Origin: Thermoactinomyces sp. DSM 45892
GTDB lineage: Bacteria; Bacillota; Bacilli; Thermoactinomycetales; Thermoactinomycetaceae
DNA length: 39,041 nt
Assembly: GCF_900107305.1 (NCBI RefSeq)
Contig: NZ_FNPL01000021.1
Span: 1-39,041, forward strand
Reading direction: 5' to 3'
A model generated the notes under the pieces. It was not told where the DNA came from. It saw only the letters and a program-made list of their open reading frames with translations, and made no database searches. The position numbers were made by a program, and so were the translations under genes. Shown here piece by piece: positions 16,611 to 25,692 of the stretch (positions within the stretch are counted from its first letter, which is position 1; each line of letters begins with the position of its first letter).

Positions 16611-16880
16611 ATGAATAAAGAACAAGAAATTCAAAGATTTATCACTCAATTACCAGTGGGAGAACCGGTTCGAGTGTTAACTCATGATAGAGAGCAGTAT
16701 GTAAGGGTAGAACGCATATTTGAAGGATGGATTATCGACTATCGAAGCGAACGAACCATATATCGTAGAGTGGAAGAAGCGATTCAGTTTTTAGCTGAAA
16801 TATGGAATACGGATTTGAAAGAAGTGATTCATTTGCAGTATGCAGGACTAGAAGAAATCGAGGATTTGGGGGAATTTTAA
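16611..16880 (+). CDS. hypothetical protein
   Basis: An 89-residue soluble, acidic protein of unknown family. It has a beta-rich middle (VRVLTHDREQYVRVERIFEG) and a Trp/Tyr-containing helix (AIQFLAEIWNTDLKEVIHLQ). Three consecutive in-frame starts exist (TTG 16605, ATG 16608, ATG 16611). 16611 is chosen because GAGGG lies 6 bases upstream. It is followed after 40 to 60 bases by the PQ-loop protein gene. Confidence 0.65.
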   Translation: MNKEQEIQRFITQLPVGEPVRVLTHDREQYVRVERIFEGWIIDYRSERTIYRRVEEAIQFLAEIWNTDLKEVIHLQYAGLEEIEDLGEF

Positions 16881-16941
16881 AGGATAAAAGCGAAATCTCT
16901 CTCATAAAGTAATTAGGAGTGTGGGAGAGGAGTGGATCGGG

Positions 16942-17265
16942 TTGCTTTTTTTGGTGATTTGCCAAGTAGTAGGAGGTACCCTTGTAGCCATAAGCTGGAT
17001 TCCGCAAGTTTTACAGGATATAAAAGGGAAAACAGCTCATCAAGTAGATTTAAAGCCTCTTTCCTTTCTTTTTATGGGGGCCATATTGGTGGAGGTTTAT
17101 AGTGTTTTTTTGGCCTTACAAGGGGAAGCGGTAACTCTATTTGTGACAAATACGATTCAATTAATCGTTGTAACCAGTTTAATAAGTATTGTTTTTTGGG
17201 CTGTGCCAGCAGATAAGCCATCAGAGGTTAAAATAAAAGGAGAGCGCATTTCAAGGACTTCCTGA
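16942..17265 (+). CDS. PQ-loop (SemiSWEET-like) small membrane protein
   Basis: About 107 residues with three transmembrane helices. The first helix ends in SWIPQVLQDIKGKTA, which carries the Pro-Gln of the PQ-loop and the following Lys/Thr pattern seen in SemiSWEET sugar transporters. Later parts include a VEVYSVFLAL helix and VTNTIQLIVV, where the membrane Asn also fits. SemiSWEETs work as dimers in sugar movement; the substrate here is unknown. TTG 16942 is preferred because GGAGAGGAG lies 9 bases upstream. GTG 16921 is the alternative and would add 7 residues but has too little spacing to AGGAG. Confidence 0.75.
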   Translation: MLFLVICQVVGGTLVAISWIPQVLQDIKGKTAHQVDLKPLSFLFMGAILVEVYSVFLALQGEAVTLFVTNTIQLIVVTSLISIVFWAVPADKPSEVKIKGERISRTS

Positions 17266-17359
17266 ACAAGGAAGTTTTTATTTTTATCATATATTCCTAA
17301 ATTTGTAAATAAATTATTACCTATAAATAGATTGATTGTATTAGGAGGGATGGATGATA

Positions 17360-18040
17360 ATGGGCTTCAAAGAGTTAAAACAACAAGCCAGACAAAGCCT
17401 ACAAGGAAATTGGCGGAAATCAATGATTGTCGTGGCACTTACTACGATTTTATCTGCGTTACCTAGTTGGATTGAGATGATGGTTCGTCCGGAAGATTAC
17501 TTTGATCCGACCTATATAGTTGACTATATGAGTATGTTTCAGCCTAGTTCGTTTGGTGTATTTTCTTTCCTCTGGTATTTGTTGATCCCGGGAGCGGTCG
17601 TGTTAGGATTGGCTGGATTTTTCCTACATTTAATCCGTCGAAATAGTGCTACAGAAACAGATACCTTTGAGTTTTTTACCAATCTATCTAAATTTGGTAA
17701 GAGTGTTCTTTATAATGTATTGATTACGGTGTACGTGTTTTTATGGTGCTTACTACTCATCGTCCCAGGAATTATTCGATCGATCTCCTATGCGATGACT
17801 CCGTATATTATGCAAGATCATCCAGAATATAGTGTCAATCAAGCGATTAGCAAAAGCATTCAAATGATGGCGGGGTATAAATGGCAGTTTTTCTTACTCC
17901 AATTAAGTTTCTTAGGGTGGATTATACTCGCGATCTGTACCTTTGGTATCGGACTCTTGTGGGTATTTCCTTACATACAGGCTACCAATACACATTTTTA
18001 TGAACAGCGAAAAAATGAGAATGAAGTCGTAAAGGGATGA
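17360..18040 (+). CDS. DUF975 integral membrane protein
   Basis: About 226 residues with a start typical for DUF975 (MGFKELKQQARQSLQGNW), then about five hydrophobic helices and a short charged tail. The motif IVPGIIRSISYAMTPYIMQDHP with a following SKSIQMMAGYKW is the family signature. ATG 17360 (10 bases after AGGAGGG) is preferred over ATG 17354. The function of the family is not known. It lies 4 bases before the phosphoglucomutase gene and is likely in the same transcript. Confidence 0.85.
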   Translation: MGFKELKQQARQSLQGNWRKSMIVVALTTILSALPSWIEMMVRPEDYFDPTYIVDYMSMFQPSSFGVFSFLWYLLIPGAVVLGLAGFFLHLIRRNSATETDTFEFFTNLSKFGKSVLYNVLITVYVFLWCLLLIVPGIIRSISYAMTPYIMQDHPEYSVNQAISKSIQMMAGYKWQFFLLQLSFLGWIILAICTFGIGLLWVFPYIQATNTHFYEQRKNENEVVKG

Positions 18041-18044
18041 TCAT

Positions 18045-19727
18045 ATGAACTATCTTGACTTGTATCATCGTTGGCTATACTTTGATGGCTTGGACTCAGT
18101 ACTGAAAGAAGAGTTACAGCAAATCCAGAAGCATGATCAAGAGATCCAGGAGCGTTTTTCACAATCGTTATCGTTTGGAACAGCGGGGATTCGTGGGATC
18201 ATAGGCGCTGGGACGAATCGAATGAATATCTATACGGTCCGTAAGCTGGCTCAGGGACTTGGGGAGTGGTTGCATCATGAGCATCTAGCAGAGAAGGGAG
18301 TTGCGATTGGCTATGATACGAGGCATGGTTCTGTAGAGTTTTCTAGGGAAGTAGCCAAGGTACTTCTTCATCTTGGAGTAAGGGTGTATTTATTTGAGCA
18401 TATCTGTCCATCACCAGAGCTTTCGTTTGCTGTGCGTTATTATGATGCTGCTGCGGGCATCATGGTGACAGCAAGCCATAATCCTCCTAATTACAATGGC
18501 ATCAAAGTATATGGAGCAGATGGTGCCCAAATTTCTCCGCTAATAACAAGTAAAATATTGGACAATATTAGTCGAATATCAGATGAATTTATGATTCCAG
18601 TGGGGGATCTGTCGAAAGCAGAAAAGGATGGGACCCTTGTTTGGTTGGGGTCTGAAGTCGATCAAGCATACTATGAAAATGTGGCGTCGTTAGCCTTCCA
18701 AGATAAGGAACAAAATAAGCATTTTCGTATCGTATATTCTCCGCTTCATGGAACCGGACGACCTCCTATTGAATCCGTTTTGCGTCAGAAAGGGTTTGAG
18801 AATGTGTTTGTCGTTCCAGAACAAGCAGACCCAGATCCGAATTTTTCGACCGTGAAATCTCCAAATCCAGAGGACCCAGCATCTTTTGAGTTAGCTATCA
18901 CGTATGCCAATCAACAACAAGCAGATCTGGTCCTCGTAACAGATCCGGATGCCGATCGAATTGGAATTGCGATTCGCGATGAAAACGGTCAGTTTGCCCA
19001 TCTTACTGGGAATCAGATCGGAGCCTTATTACTCTTCTATCTACTATCTCAGCGAGTAGAGAGGGGTGCATTACCTTCCGATGGAGCATTGGTTAAATCG
19101 ATTGTATCCTCTGATCTTGGGGGATCCATCGCTACACACTTTGGAGTAACGACACAGAATACACTGACAGGTTTTCGTTATATCGGTGAGTTGATTCAGA
19201 AATGGAAACAAACAGGAGAGCATACATTTCTATTTGGATATGAAGAAAGCTATGGATATCTCATAGGGGACTTTTGTCGAGATAAAGATGCCGCTCAAGC
19301 ATGCTTATTGCTGGCTGAGTTAGGGGCTTACTATCAAAAACAAGGAATGCCTATTTATCAAGTGCTAGATATGATTTATAAGAAATTTGGATATTTTCAA
19401 GAGACACAGATCTCCGTTACCTTAGAGGGACTTGAGGGGGGTAAACAGCTAAAAGAGATTATGGTTCGTACTCGGAGTAACCCACCTTCTCATGTAGCGG
19501 GCATTGCGGTTTGTAGCATTCAAGATTATTTACAAGGTGTAGAAGGGTTTCCTAAAGCAGATGTTTTAAAATATCTTCTCGGAGATGGATCTTGGTTCGC
19601 GATTCGTCCATCCGGAACGGAACCGAAGATGAAGTGCTATGTAGGTGTGAAGGGAAGTAGCTCTGCTGAGGTGGAGGAGAAAAGGATAGCGATAAAAGAG
19701 TATTTAACAGGCTGGCTAGGGTTTTAG
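18045..19727 (+). CDS. pgcA: alpha-phosphoglucomutase / phosphomannomutase
   Basis: A 560-residue alpha-D-phosphohexomutase converting glucose 6-phosphate and glucose 1-phosphate. It has the phosphoserine loop TASHNPPNYNG (S144), the metal loop DPDADR (D300, D302, D304), sugar-binding GYEESYGY, and the C-terminal phosphate-binding RPSGTEPK. Length and N-terminal extension (SFGTAGIRGIIGAGTNRMN) match B. subtilis PgcA, which supplies glucose 1-phosphate for UDP-glucose, glycolipid anchors and teichoic acid decoration. It starts 4 bases after the DUF975 gene; the AAAGGG site overlaps the end of that gene. Confidence 0.94.
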   Translation: MNYLDLYHRWLYFDGLDSVLKEELQQIQKHDQEIQERFSQSLSFGTAGIRGIIGAGTNRMNIYTVRKLAQGLGEWLHHEHLAEKGVAIGYDTRHGSVEFSREVAKVLLHLGVRVYLFEHICPSPELSFAVRYYDAAAGIMVTASHNPPNYNGIKVYGADGAQISPLITSKILDNISRISDEFMIPVGDLSKAEKDGTLVWLGSEVDQAYYENVASLAFQDKEQNKHFRIVYSPLHGTGRPPIESVLRQKGFENVFVVPEQADPDPNFSTVKSPNPEDPASFELAITYANQQQADLVLVTDPDADRIGIAIRDENGQFAHLTGNQIGALLLFYLLSQRVERGALPSDGALVKSIVSSDLGGSIATHFGVTTQNTLTGFRYIGELIQKWKQTGEHTFLFGYEESYGYLIGDFCRDKDAAQACLLLAELGAYYQKQGMPIYQVLDMIYKKFGYFQETQISVTLEGLEGGKQLKEIMVRTRSNPPSHVAGIAVCSIQDYLQGVEGFPKADVLKYLLGDGSWFAIRPSGTEPKMKCYVGVKGSSSAEVEEKRIAIKEYLTGWLGF

Positions 19728-19803
19728 GAGTGGGGGACTAGGGAGTGGATGATCGCCAACATCGCAGAAACGGAACAGGCTCCCCTCCCACTGTCCCAAC
19801 TCT
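19728..19803. other. GC-rich imperfect hairpin after pgcA
   Basis: A G-rich strand (ggagtgggggactagggagtgg) faces a C-rich strand (ctcccctcccactgtcccaactc) about 30 bases later. They can form a long imperfect helix without a T-run. It may act as a weak or Rho-independent-like terminator of pgcA. Confidence 0.4.
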
Positions 19804-19941
19804 AACCAACACATGCCTTGGGTACTCAATATATCTTAGCTAATAGCTATCAAAAATATTGACAAAAAACATACATACATGTGAAAATGACTATTGTATA
19901 GAAAATTAAAATGGTTAGCAAATAAACTCAAAGAGAGTGAT

Positions 19942-20040
19942 TGCGATGATGTACGAAAAGTCTCTACAATCGCATATCCCCTCCTTCCACAAAGGGGCTG
20001 GGCAGAAGTGAACACCACTTCTACCCAGCCCCTTTAGTTT
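19942..20040 (+). promoter_or_regulatory. structured hut leader with leader peptide and attenuator-like hairpin
   Basis: Two hairpins precede hutH. The first pairs TGCGAT-TGTA (19942-19953, 2-base bulge) with TACAATCGCA (19965-19974). The second is a 12 bp helix, AAAGGGGCTGGG (19991-20002) with CCCAGCCCCTTT (20024-20035), extended inward by AGAAGTG and CACTTCT. A 20-codon reading frame (ATG 19949, or 19946, to TGA 20009-20011) with a weak AGAGAG site starts inside hairpin 1 and ends in the loop of hairpin 2. The trailing sequence TTTAGTTTGGTAG has no clean T-run but has UAG triplets, like those bound by HutP in B. subtilis. A TTGACA at 19859-19864 could be the -35 of the promoter. Regulation of hutHUI is inferred. 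Confidence 0.55.
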
Positions 20041-20067
20041 GGTAGAGTGTAAAAAGGAGATGAAGTT

Positions 20068-21627
20068 TTGTTGGATCATTCCAATCAAATATCCCAACTG
20101 AACACCTTATGCATGGACGGTAATAGTATCACTCTTCAAGTGGTAGAGCAGGTTGCGAAAAGAGAAATTCGCGTATCTCTATCAAATGAGGCTAAGGATC
20201 GAGTAATAGCTTGTAGAGATATGGTAGATCAGCTAGTGAAAGATGACAAAGTAGTCTACGGAGTGACCACTGGATTTGGCTTGTTTAGCGATGTGTCAAT
20301 TTCGCCCGCAGATGCGACAAAGTTGCAAATCAATCTCATCCGTAGTCATGCATGTGCTGTGGGGAAACCTCTGCCAGAACCGGTTGTGCGTACGATTATG
20401 CTTTTGAGAGCAAATGCGCTCTCCAAAGGATACTCTGGAATCCGCTTAGAAACATTGCAACTTTTAATTGATTGTTTGAATCAAGGCGTGCATCCGGTTA
20501 TTCCTGAACAGGGATCACTCGGAGCAAGTGGAGACTTAGCACCGTTGTCCCATCTGGCTTTAGTGCTGATGGGGGAGGGAGAAGCAATCTATCAAGGAAA
20601 GAAGCTTTCTGGAGCAGACGCACTTAAGCAAGCAGGATTGAAACCGATTACATTAGCGGCGAAGGAAGGGCTTGCTTTAATCAATGGGACGCAAATCATG
20701 ACGTCTCTCGGTGTGCTTGCTGTTTCTCAAGCAGATCGTTTAGCTAAGATAGCAGACGTGATTGCTTCCATGACTCTGGAGTGTTTACGCGGGATTCCAG
20801 ATGCATTTGCCGAAGGGATTCAACAGGTTCGACCTTATCCAGAACAAGCTTCTGTGGCCCGAAACTTTCGTACCATCTTACAGGGTAGTCAATTAACCAC
20901 TTCTCAAGGTGAGATTCGTGTGCAGGATGCGTACTCCCTACGATGTTTACCTCAAGTACATGGGGCGGTTCGTCAGGTGGTTACGTATACACGTGAAAAG
21001 ATCCAAATCGAGTGTAATGCGGCAACAGATAATCCATTGTTGTTTATGGAGGATGGCCAAGTTATATCAGGTGGGAACTTTCACGGGCAGCCGATCGCCT
21101 TTGCGATGGACTTCTTAAAGATCGGCATGAGTGAACTGGCCAATATATCAGAGCGACGGACAGAGCGTCTTGTCAATCCAGCACTATCGGGTGGCCTGCC
21201 TGCATTTTTGAGTCATCACCCAGGTCTAGCTTCCGGTATGATGATTTTACAGTATGTAAGCGCTTCCCTCGTATCAGAAAATAAAGTATTGGCGCATCCA
21301 GCGAGTGTTGATTCGATTCCTTCTTCCGCGAACCAGGAAGACCATGTTTCTATGGGGACCACAGCAGCTCGTCAAGTTACCCAGATCATTCACCATGTGG
21401 CCAAGGTCTTAGCCATCGAATGTATCTGTGCGGCAGAAGCGGCTGATTTTGTGGGGGCAGATAAATTGGCTCCAGCTACCCGTAGACTATATGAATTAAT
21501 TAGAAGCCATGTACCAAGAGTGGTAGAGGATCGCTCTCTCAGTGGCGAAATAGAGCTTGTAGCAAGTTACTTGTTAGAGGGTGATTGGTTGAGTGAAGTA
21601 GAAAAAGTAACGGGTGAATTGTTCTAA
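20068..21627 (+). CDS. hutH: histidine ammonia-lyase
   Basis: A 519-residue enzyme converting L-histidine to urocanate and ammonia, the first step of histidine use. The MIO cofactor triad A153-S154-G155 lies in GSLGASGDLAPLSH. Other family blocks are GVTTGFG near residue 70, NGTQIMTS, and SSANQEDHVSMG. The start is TTG 20068, eight bases after AAGGAG; the next codon is also TTG. It heads the hutH-hutU-hutI unit and is preceded by a hairpin-rich leader. Confidence 0.96.
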   Translation: MLDHSNQISQLNTLCMDGNSITLQVVEQVAKREIRVSLSNEAKDRVIACRDMVDQLVKDDKVVYGVTTGFGLFSDVSISPADATKLQINLIRSHACAVGKPLPEPVVRTIMLLRANALSKGYSGIRLETLQLLIDCLNQGVHPVIPEQGSLGASGDLAPLSHLALVLMGEGEAIYQGKKLSGADALKQAGLKPITLAAKEGLALINGTQIMTSLGVLAVSQADRLAKIADVIASMTLECLRGIPDAFAEGIQQVRPYPEQASVARNFRTILQGSQLTTSQGEIRVQDAYSLRCLPQVHGAVRQVVTYTREKIQIECNAATDNPLLFMEDGQVISGGNFHGQPIAFAMDFLKIGMSELANISERRTERLVNPALSGGLPAFLSHHPGLASGMMILQYVSASLVSENKVLAHPASVDSIPSSANQEDHVSMGTTAARQVTQIIHHVAKVLAIECICAAEAADFVGADKLAPATRRLYELIRSHVPRVVEDRSLSGEIELVASYLLEGDWLSEVEKVTGELF

Positions 21628-21669
21628 GGATGGTTCTGATACCAAAAAAGCAAAGGGAGAGATTTGATC

Positions 21670-23334
21670 ATGACCAAATCCATAAGTCGTACTGTTCGAG
21701 CAGCGAGGGGAACGGAGCTAACTGCAAAAGGTTGGCAACAAGAAGCAGTAATCCGTATGTTGATGAACAATCTGGATCCAGAAGTAGCAGAGCGTCCAGA
21801 AGATTTAGTGGTATACGGTGGGATTGGGAAAGCGGCACGTAACTGGGAGAGTTTTGATAAAATCGTCGAATGTCTTACAGAGCTAGAAGCAGACGAGACG
21901 CTATTGGTTCAGTCAGGGAAGCCGGTTGGAATTTTCCGTACGCATACGATGGCTCCTCGCGTTTTAATCTCGAATTCAATGCTAGTACCTGCCTATGCGA
22001 ACTGGGAGACTTTTCACGAGCTGGATCAAAAAGGTCTCATGATGTATGGCCAGATGACCGCAGGAAGCTGGATTTACATTGGAACGCAAGGAATCCTACA
22101 AGGAACGTATGAAACATTTGCCGAAGCGGCCCGCCAACATCGAGGAGGCTCTTTAAAAGGGACACTTACGTTAACTGCCGGCTTAGGTGGCATGGGTGGA
22201 GCTCAGCCATTAGCTGTTACGATGAATGAGGGGGTCGTGATTGGAGTCGAGATTGACCCAAGCCGAATTCAGAGGCGTATTGACACAAGGTATTGTGATG
22301 TGATGGTGGATTCTCTAGATGAAGCTTTACAATTAGCAAAAGATGCACAATCAGAGGGGAAACCGCTCTCGATCGGACTAATTGGAAACGCGGCAGAGAT
22401 TTTTCCAGAGTTTGTCAAGAGAGGCGTTACGCCTGATTTCGTAACCGATCAAACATCTGCCCATGATCCATTAAATGGTTATATTCCAGTTGGTTTCTCG
22501 TTAGCAGAGGCAGATACATTACGAGCACAAAATCCGAACGAGTATGTAAAACGATCCAAACAGTCTATGGCAACTCACGTTCAGGCGATGTTAGATCTAC
22601 AAAAAATGGGTTCCGTTGTCTTTGATTATGGAAATAACATCCGTCAAGTAGCCTTAGATGAAGGGGTTAAAGATGCTTTTGCTTTCCCAGGGTTTGTTCC
22701 GGCATATATCCGCCCGCTTTTCTGTGAAGGAAAAGGACCGTTTCGCTGGGTAGCATTATCTGGTGATCCAGAGGATATCTATAAAACAGATGAACTGGCA
22801 CTACGATTATTCCCAGAAAACGAACACCTACGACGTTGGATTACATTAGCTAGAGAAAAAGTAGCATTCCAAGGTCTCCCATCTCGGATTTGCTGGCTCG
22901 GTTACGGTGAACGTGTCAAGATGGGCTTGGCGATAAATGAGATGGTGCGAAATGGGGAATTATCAGCACCGATTGTCATTGGAAGAGATCATCTAGATTG
23001 CGGTTCTGTCGCCTCCCCAAACCGTGAGACAGAGGCGATGAAAGACGGAAGCGATGTGGTCGCCGACTGGGCGATTCTAAATGCGCTCGTCAATACCTCT
23101 TCTGGTGCGAGCTGGGTCTCCGTCCATCACGGCGGTGGCGTAGGCATGGGTTACTCCTTACATTCAGGCATGGTTGTTGTCGCTGATGGTTCGAAGGAAG
23201 CAGAAGAAAAACTATCTCGAGTGCTAAACACGGACCCAGGCATGGGGGTTATCCGCCACGCTGATGCTGGCTACGATTTAGCCATCGAAACCGCCAAGAA
23301 AAAAGGTGTCCGCGTTCCTATGTTAGGAATCTAA
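21670..23334 (+). CDS. hutU: urocanate hydratase
   Basis: A 554-residue NAD-dependent enzyme that adds water to urocanate to give imidazolonepropionate. Signature blocks include the N-terminal [38 protein letters not shown], the NAD-binding [25 protein letters not shown], and [16 protein letters not shown] near the active site. ATG 21670 is chosen, about 9 bases after AAAGGGAG; a TTG two codons earlier is less likely. It lies 42 bases after hutH. Confidence 0.96.
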   Translation: MTKSISRTVRAARGTELTAKGWQQEAVIRMLMNNLDPEVAERPEDLVVYGGIGKAARNWESFDKIVECLTELEADETLLVQSGKPVGIFRTHTMAPRVLISNSMLVPAYANWETFHELDQKGLMMYGQMTAGSWIYIGTQGILQGTYETFAEAARQHRGGSLKGTLTLTAGLGGMGGAQPLAVTMNEGVVIGVEIDPSRIQRRIDTRYCDVMVDSLDEALQLAKDAQSEGKPLSIGLIGNAAEIFPEFVKRGVTPDFVTDQTSAHDPLNGYIPVGFSLAEADTLRAQNPNEYVKRSKQSMATHVQAMLDLQKMGSVVFDYGNNIRQVALDEGVKDAFAFPGFVPAYIRPLFCEGKGPFRWVALSGDPEDIYKTDELALRLFPENEHLRRWITLAREKVAFQGLPSRICWLGYGERVKMGLAINEMVRNGELSAPIVIGRDHLDCGSVASPNRETEAMKDGSDVVADWAILNALVNTSSGASWVSVHHGGGVGMGYSLHSGMVVVADGSKEAEEKLSRVLNTDPGMGVIRHADAGYDLAIETAKKKGVRVPMLGI

Positions 23335-23372
23335 GGCTACTTCACTATCATAAAAAATGAGAGGAGCCCCAC

Positions 23373-24647
23373 ATGAAACAAATTGATCTACTCATCCACA
23401 ACATTGGCTGCCTTATTACTATGCAAGGCTCCCTGAAACCACGAGCAGGAAAAGAGCAATCCGAAGTTCTCACCATTCACCACGGTGCCATTGCCATTCA
23501 AGGTGAGAAAATCGTGGCGATAGGTAGTGAGAAAGAAGTTCGTAAGTCTATTCATGGGTTGTCTATTATCAAAGAATTAGATGCACAAGGACGCCTTGTT
23601 ACCCCCGGCCTAATCGATCCTCATACTCACTTGGTACACGGAGGATCACGGGAACACGAACTCGATTTAAAGCTAAAAGGAGTTTCCTACTTAGAGATAC
23701 TTGCTCAAGGTGGCGGCATCTTAAATACGGTTCAAGCAACACGGAATGCAACGGAAGAAGAGCTTTATTCACAAGCAAAACGAAGCTTGGATCTGATGCT
23801 ACTATTCGGAGCCACTACGGTAGAAGCGAAAAGTGGCTACGGGCTTACCCTTCAAGACGAATGCAAACAGCTTCGTGTAGCAAAGCAATTACACGAGTCA
23901 CATCCGGTTGATATCGTCTCCACATTTATGGGAGCACATGCAGTTCCTGTTGAATACAAAGGAAGATCAGAGGAATATGTAAATCTTGTTATCAAAGAGA
24001 TGCTTCCAGAAGTAAAGAGCTTGGGTTTAGCAGAGTTCTGCGACATCTTTTGTGAACATGGTGTCTTCTCAGTTGAAGAATCGCGAAAAATCCTTCTGAA
24101 AGCAAAAGAGCTTGGATTTAAGTTGAAGATTCATGCCGATGAGATTGAATCCATTGGTGGGGCAGAGTTGGCTGGAGAATTAGGGTGTATTTCAGCGGAA
24201 CACCTATTGGCCACAGATTATAAAGGCATTGAAGCATTGAAAAAAGCTGGTACGATTGCCGTTTGTCTACCTGCTACTTCTTTTAATTTGCGCCTTCAAA
24301 AGCATGCTCCTGCTAGAGATATGATCGAGAGTGGGGTCCCTGTCGCACTCTCTACGGACTACAATCCAGGTAGCTCTCCAACAGAGTCATTGCAACTTGT
24401 GATGACACTTGCTTGTCTAAACTTACGAATGACACCAGAGGAAGTCCTAACTGCCATGACGATTAACGCGGCACACGCAGTAGGGAAAGCAGATACGATC
24501 GGTAGTTTAGAAGTAGGAAAGCAGGCAGATATTGTTTTATATAACGCAACGAATCTCGCATATCTACCTTATCACTTCGGTATCAATCACGTGCATTCAG
24601 TAGTGAAAAAAGGAAATGTTGTGGTGTCGGAAGGTAGATTGGTATAA
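23373..24647 (+). CDS. hutI: imidazolonepropionase
   Basis: A 424-residue amidohydrolase that opens imidazolonepropionate to N-formimino-L-glutamate. Metal and substrate residues appear in GLIDPHTHLVHGGSREHE, in STFMGAHAVP, in LKIHADEI, and in the late LSTDYNPGSSPTESL. ATG 23373 has GAGAGGAG upstream. It is the last gene of the operon seen here; hutG (formiminoglutamase), hutM (permease) and hutP are not adjacent. Confidence 0.96.
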   Translation: MKQIDLLIHNIGCLITMQGSLKPRAGKEQSEVLTIHHGAIAIQGEKIVAIGSEKEVRKSIHGLSIIKELDAQGRLVTPGLIDPHTHLVHGGSREHELDLKLKGVSYLEILAQGGGILNTVQATRNATEEELYSQAKRSLDLMLLFGATTVEAKSGYGLTLQDECKQLRVAKQLHESHPVDIVSTFMGAHAVPVEYKGRSEEYVNLVIKEMLPEVKSLGLAEFCDIFCEHGVFSVEESRKILLKAKELGFKLKIHADEIESIGGAELAGELGCISAEHLLATDYKGIEALKKAGTIAVCLPATSFNLRLQKHAPARDMIESGVPVALSTDYNPGSSPTESLQLVMTLACLNLRMTPEEVLTAMTINAAHAVGKADTIGSLEVGKQADIVLYNATNLAYLPYHFGINHVHSVVKKGNVVVSEGRLV

Positions 24648-24660
24648 AAGGAACGGATAT

Positions 24661-24696
24661 ACTAAGACCAGTATCACTCGGGATACTGGTCTTAGT
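24661..24696 (+). terminator. perfect 15 bp hairpin after hutI
   Basis: ACTAAGACCAGTATC (24661-24675), loop of 6, and its exact complement at 24682-24696. The T-run is missing, so it may act as a terminator or as an mRNA 3' stabiliser. Confidence 0.7.
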
Positions 24697-24854
24697 TGTA
24701 TGGATATGATGTAACCCTATGTCTTAAGAGTGTGATAATCTATTAATATATGTAAATTTACTATTCGTAGATAAATAACCAATCTTATTTTACTTAGTTG
24801 CATAATATATTAGAAGCTTCTTCATTCCAATATAGGAAAAGGTGGAGATCTAGC

Positions 24855-25559
24855 ATGGCGTACTTGGTTGCGTTAGATGATGGTCATGGGTTATCTCCTA
24901 CTCCAACCCCAGGGAAGAGAACTCCTAATATACCAGGAATTGGTGTAATCTATGAAAACCAATTTAACCGTGCTGTTGTCAATTTCCTAAATGTAGAGTT
25001 AAAAAGATGTGGTTTTAGCACCATCCTTGTTGCACCAACAGATGCCGATACTCCACTTGCCCAGCGTGTATCGGTAGCCAATCGGAATCGTGCAGATGCC
25101 TATGTTGCCGTTCACTATAATGCGGGTGGGGGAAGTGGGGTTGAGACATACCATTTTCCGAATAGTACTAAAGGACAACGACTTGCTCGTCTCGTTCACG
25201 CTCAAGTGATTAAAGGAACGCCTCAGAAGGATCGAGGTGTAAAGACTGCTAACTTCTATGTATTACAGAAAACTGCTATGCCGGCTACTTTAATTGAATT
25301 TGGATTTATGGATGATAAGGCATTAATTGAAGCGAAGCGCATGATTGACCCATTGTTCCAAAAAGAGTGTGCGGTTGAAACAGCAAAAGGGATTTGCCAA
25401 TACTTTGGTGTAAATTATGTTCCCTCCACACCTATCCCTCTTCCTATGCTACGAGTAGAAGTAGATGGAGAGGTGCTCTTTGATAGCCAAGTGGTTGATA
25501 CCATCTTAGAAGGTGTGCGTAAAAATTTAGGAAAAGTGATTTCTATTAAGCCACGGTAG
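24855..25559 (+). CDS. N-acetylmuramoyl-L-alanine amidase (Amidase_3)
   Basis: A 234-residue zinc amidase that cuts the MurNAc-L-Ala bond of peptidoglycan. Zinc ligands and catalytic residues of Amidase_3 are visible as DDGHG (H11), YENQFN (E34), AVHYNA (H87) and TLIEFGFMDD (E148). A short C-terminal region of about 50 residues follows, with MLRVEVDGEVLFDSQVV. There is no signal peptide, as in B. subtilis mother-cell amidase CwlC or phage endolysins. ATG 24855 has GGTGGAG upstream. CATAATATA at 24801-24809 resembles a sigma-K -10 (CATANNNTA), but no -35 AC at proper distance was found. A mother-cell lysis role is possible. Confidence 0.88.
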   Translation: MAYLVALDDGHGLSPTPTPGKRTPNIPGIGVIYENQFNRAVVNFLNVELKRCGFSTILVAPTDADTPLAQRVSVANRNRADAYVAVHYNAGGGSGVETYHFPNSTKGQRLARLVHAQVIKGTPQKDRGVKTANFYVLQKTAMPATLIEFGFMDDKALIEAKRMIDPLFQKECAVETAKGICQYFGVNYVPSTPIPLPMLRVEVDGEVLFDSQVVDTILEGVRKNLGKVISIKPR

Positions 25560-25569
25560 GTAATAATGA

Positions 25570-25633
25570 ATAGGTGGAGACGTTTGGACTGAGATAAACG
25601 CCTATCTTTTTGATACATTGGCGTTTATCTCAG
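25570..25633 (+). terminator. hairpin region with alternative pairings after the amidase gene
   Basis: CTGAGATAAACGCC (25589-25602) pairs perfectly with 25620-25633. The central part AAACGCCTAT (25596-25605) could instead pair with ATAGG (25570-25574) plus CGTTT (25581-25585). There is no final T-run. It probably ends the amidase transcript. Confidence 0.5.
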
Positions 25634-25692
25634 ATTTGCTTGGGAGTCATTATTTGGTACGATACTATTTGTGAAATAAAATACATAAGTAA

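Noticed and set aside
24801-24809. CATAATATA as a sigma-K promoter for the amidase
   Set aside because: The -10 fits, but no AC or ATA element lies at the needed distance upstream, so it was not listed as a promoter.
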